Shown piece by piece: positions 62,189-64,000 of a DNA stretch of 64,000 bases (the first letter of the stretch is position 1; every line of letters starts with the position of its first letter). The notes below the pieces were generated by a model. It did not search any database. It was given only the letters and a program-made list of their open reading frames with translations, and had not been told where the DNA came from. Both the position numbers and the translations under genes were made by a program. The DNA is from Cytophagales bacterium (GTDB lineage: Bacteria; Bacteroidota; Bacteroidia; Cytophagales; Cyclobacteriaceae): assembly GCA_017303795.1 (NCBI GenBank), contig JAFLBR010000007.1, positions 1 through 64,000 of the forward strand. The letters are read 5' to 3'.

Positions 62189-64000
62189 TTAGAATGTAAC
62201 TTTTAAGTTGACACCGTATCTTCTGGCCGAAGGACCACCGAGATAATCAAAACCCGCACCATTGTTCGTCCCGAATGCAGTTCTGTCAAAATCAGCTTTA
62301 GAATATTTCGGCGCATTAATTGCTCTAAACCATAGATTATTACCAAGGGCTGTAACTGTAACTCCATTGACTTTTAGTTTGGAAACAAGACTCTTCGGCA
62401 ACGAATAACCCAATGAAATTTCTCTAAATCTTACACGGGTAGCATCATAAACACCTCTATCGTCCATGTCTGCGCCAATGATTGTATTACCGAAAAATAC
62501 ACCAGAGGTTGTAAGGGGAATATCGTTCGGTTTATAGCCAGTTACGTTGTCATTACCATCTGTAATTTCGTTTACACCTGGGAGAATAAGCGTTAGGGTA
62601 GGGTCAAAACTTTCTAAATCTTTTGCAACACCTCTCGCAATCATGGTTGCAGCAGAATAAGAATACATTTGTCCACCATCAACATAGTCCCATTGCATAC
62701 CAAAAGAAATTCCTTTCCAGGTAAGGTTTGTAATAATTGAACCAAGCCAATTTGGATTTGGGTCCGCAATAATTCCTATGTCATTTCCAATTTTATAATC
62801 ACCAGCATCATTAATTATCAATTGACCATCTGGTGCTTTTTGCACATACGTACCTTTAATTACGTTAAGAGGTTGGCCTTCAATTGCAAAATTTCCAAGG
62901 TTAGTAAATCCGTTAATTAATATTTCTTTGGATCCATCTGGTAGGGACACAACAAGACTTCTATTTCTTGTAAAATTGACCCCAACCTCAAAAGTCAAAT
63001 CACCCTTAACTGGAGTAACCCAAACGGATGCTTCCAGCCCTTTGTTTTGAATTTCTCCGGCATTAATAAATGTGGAGGAGTATCCAGTTGAGGGATCTAA
63101 ACTTCTTTGAACGATTTGGTCCTTTGCAGTTCTGTTATAGAGAGAAACATCAAATCGGAGTCTGCTATCCAAAAACTTCGCCTCAATACCCAATTCAGTT
63201 TCTTGAAGTAGTTCCGGCTTCAAATTTGGGTTAGCCAGTAAGGACGGCAAGCTTGAAACCACAACATTTCCAATGCCATCAACCCTTCTTTGTGAGTTAA
63301 GAGATAAGGTAGGACGAGTATTGTAGGGTGAACCAAAATTAGCAGAGGTTCCATAGGCTAATCTGACTTTAAGGAAGTCCAACACGTTCGGTGCAAAATT
63401 CGGAAAAGCTGCTGTTGGAATAAATGCTAGGCTAGCCCCAGGATAGAACAAAGAACGATTTTCCTTCTCTAGTGTGGAGGACCAATCGTTACGACCCGAA
63501 AGGTTTAAATAGAGATAGTCTTTATAACCTAGGTTACCATCAAAAAAAACTCCTTGAATTGCACTCCGTTCGACATAATTAAGATTAACACCACGATAAT
63601 CTCTTGGTTGGGTGGTGGTGAAGTTCCTGTGTTCAATCAGTCCATAAACAACCTGCCCTAAACTCTCTAATCCTTGTTGCTTGAAATCATTGCCTCTATA
63701 ATTGAAGCCCACTAAAGCAGAGAAGTCCAAATCCTGACTTAAAGCTTTATTGAAGCTAGCTAAAAATGAGTGATCTAAGATAGTATTGTTGCTGGATGTA
63801 CTTCTATAAGCACCAGGGGTTAGTAATGAAGAGTACCCTGTGCCACCTTTGTTAACCCAATAAGTTTGATCTTCCGTATAAGTATCCAAACCAAGTCTAT
63901 AGGTTAAAGTAAACCAATCTGTTACCTTATAATTTAGACTTGTACTAGAAAAGAATCTGTTTGTCAAACTCGTTTGTTGTGTGTTCTTAAGTAACCAATA
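62189..64000 (-). CDS. SusC/RagA TonB-dependent transporter, N-terminus beyond window
   Basis: The frame is open to the window end (residues ...YWLLKNTQQT precede the first start-like codon at 63967), so only the C-terminal ~600 residues of the barrel are present. SusC features: LNLSGRNDWSSTL, LKVRLAYGTSANFG, ELGIEAKFLDSRLRFDVSLYNRT and a C-terminus GGPSARRYGVNLKVTF. It pairs with SusD. Plug and N-terminal domains lie outside. Confidence 0.93.
   Translation of the reverse strand, partial: YWLLKNTQQTSLTNRFFSSTSLNYKVTDWFTLTYRLGLDTYTEDQTYWVNKGGTGYSSLLTPGAYRSTSSNNTILDHSFLASFNKALSQDLDFSALVGFNYRGNDFKQQGLESLGQVVYGLIEHRNFTTTQPRDYRGVNLNYVERSAIQGVFFDGNLGYKDYLYLNLSGRNDWSSTLEKENRSLFYPGASLAFIPTAAFPNFAPNVLDFLKVRLAYGTSANFGSPYNTRPTLSLNSQRRVDGIGNVVVSSLPSLLANPNLKPELLQETELGIEAKFLDSRLRFDVSLYNRTAKDQIVQRSLDPSTGYSSTFINAGEIQNKGLEASVWVTPVKGDLTFEVGVNFTRNRSLVVSLPDGSKEILINGFTNLGNFAIEGQPLNVIKGTYVQKAPDGQLIINDAGDYKIGNDIGIIADPNPNWLGSIITNLTWKGISFGMQWDYVDGGQMYSYSAATMIARGVAKDLESFDPTLTLILPGVNEITDGNDNVTGYKPNDIPLTTSGVFFGNTIIGADMDDRGVYDATRVRFREISLGYSLPKSLVSKLKVNGVTVTALGNNLWFRAINAPKYSKADFDRTAFGTNNGAGFDYLGGPSARRYGVNLKVTF

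Overview
The window looks like chromosomal DNA from a free-living Bacteroidota, most likely of the Cytophagales type. Four things point there: SusC/SusD and STN-type TonB receptors with DUF4249 partners; no visible Shine-Dalgarno sequences; repeated use of the Bacteroidota promoter (TTTG, about 19 bases, TANNTTTG); and lineage-typical protein variants (DnaJ with one zinc centre, AccD without its zinc ribbon, a very short ATP synthase epsilon, long S16). The assignment is an inference from gene content, not from a marker search. I saw no rRNA, tRNA, CRISPR array, IS element or prophage. No gap between genes exceeds 300 bases.

Layout. 1-2.7 kb: two tandem paralogous membrane proteins (the first cut by the window edge), then an overlapping histidine kinase and a LuxR-type response regulator. 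2.8-5.1 kb: hpt, adk and obg, with a 32-bp perfect palindrome between adk and obg. 5.1-5.8 kb: a higBA toxin-antitoxin pair with its operator. 5.8-7.6 kb: grpE-dnaJ. 7.7-9.7 kb: accessory envelope genes, including a Cys-rich lipoprotein. 9.9-13.5 kb: a NatAB-like ABC exporter and an orphan kinase. 13.7-15.5 kb: atpD-atpC. 15.6-21.3 kb: outer-membrane barrels, an RluA-family pseudouridine synthase, a class A beta-lactamase-like lipoprotein and prfC. 21.4-28.5 kb: dnaK, aspartokinase, an EamA transporter, a NhaD antiporter and a glutamate/leucine-type dehydrogenase. 28.5-35 kb: coaX, a barrel protein, a TPR protein, lptC, a small membrane protein and a PpiD-like foldase. 35-37.8 kb: DUF493, pterin dehydratase, rsmI, an Lnt-like membrane protein and an inositol-phosphatase-family enzyme. 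37.8-42.9 kb: a MacB/FtsX-type permease, an unlisted 58-residue Cys-rich membrane protein, a radical SAM/SPASM protein and a DUF4105 protein. 42.9-48.6 kb: the 2-oxoglutarate dehydrogenase complex (odhA-odhB-lpd). 48.8-53.2 kb: rpsP-rimM-trmD, rplS, class I aldolase and accD. 53.2-59.4 kb: an operon of TonB receptor, DUF4249 lipoprotein and MG2/plug-like protein. 59.5-64 kb: a SusC-SusD-lipoprotein operon whose SusC gene runs off the window end.

Most of the window is housekeeping. The most interesting signals are regulatory and structural. grpE-dnaJ and dnaK share a -24/-12 (sigma-54-like) motif and lack the usual -7 box. Several intergenic spacers are palindromes made of short repeated words. 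A perfect intrinsic terminator for nhaD lies inside the coding tail of the opposing dehydrogenase gene. The first four genes look like a split-sensor two-component module. For six genes the longest open frame begins with a TTG that is actually part of the promoter -7 box or its upstream edge, so I moved those starts downstream.
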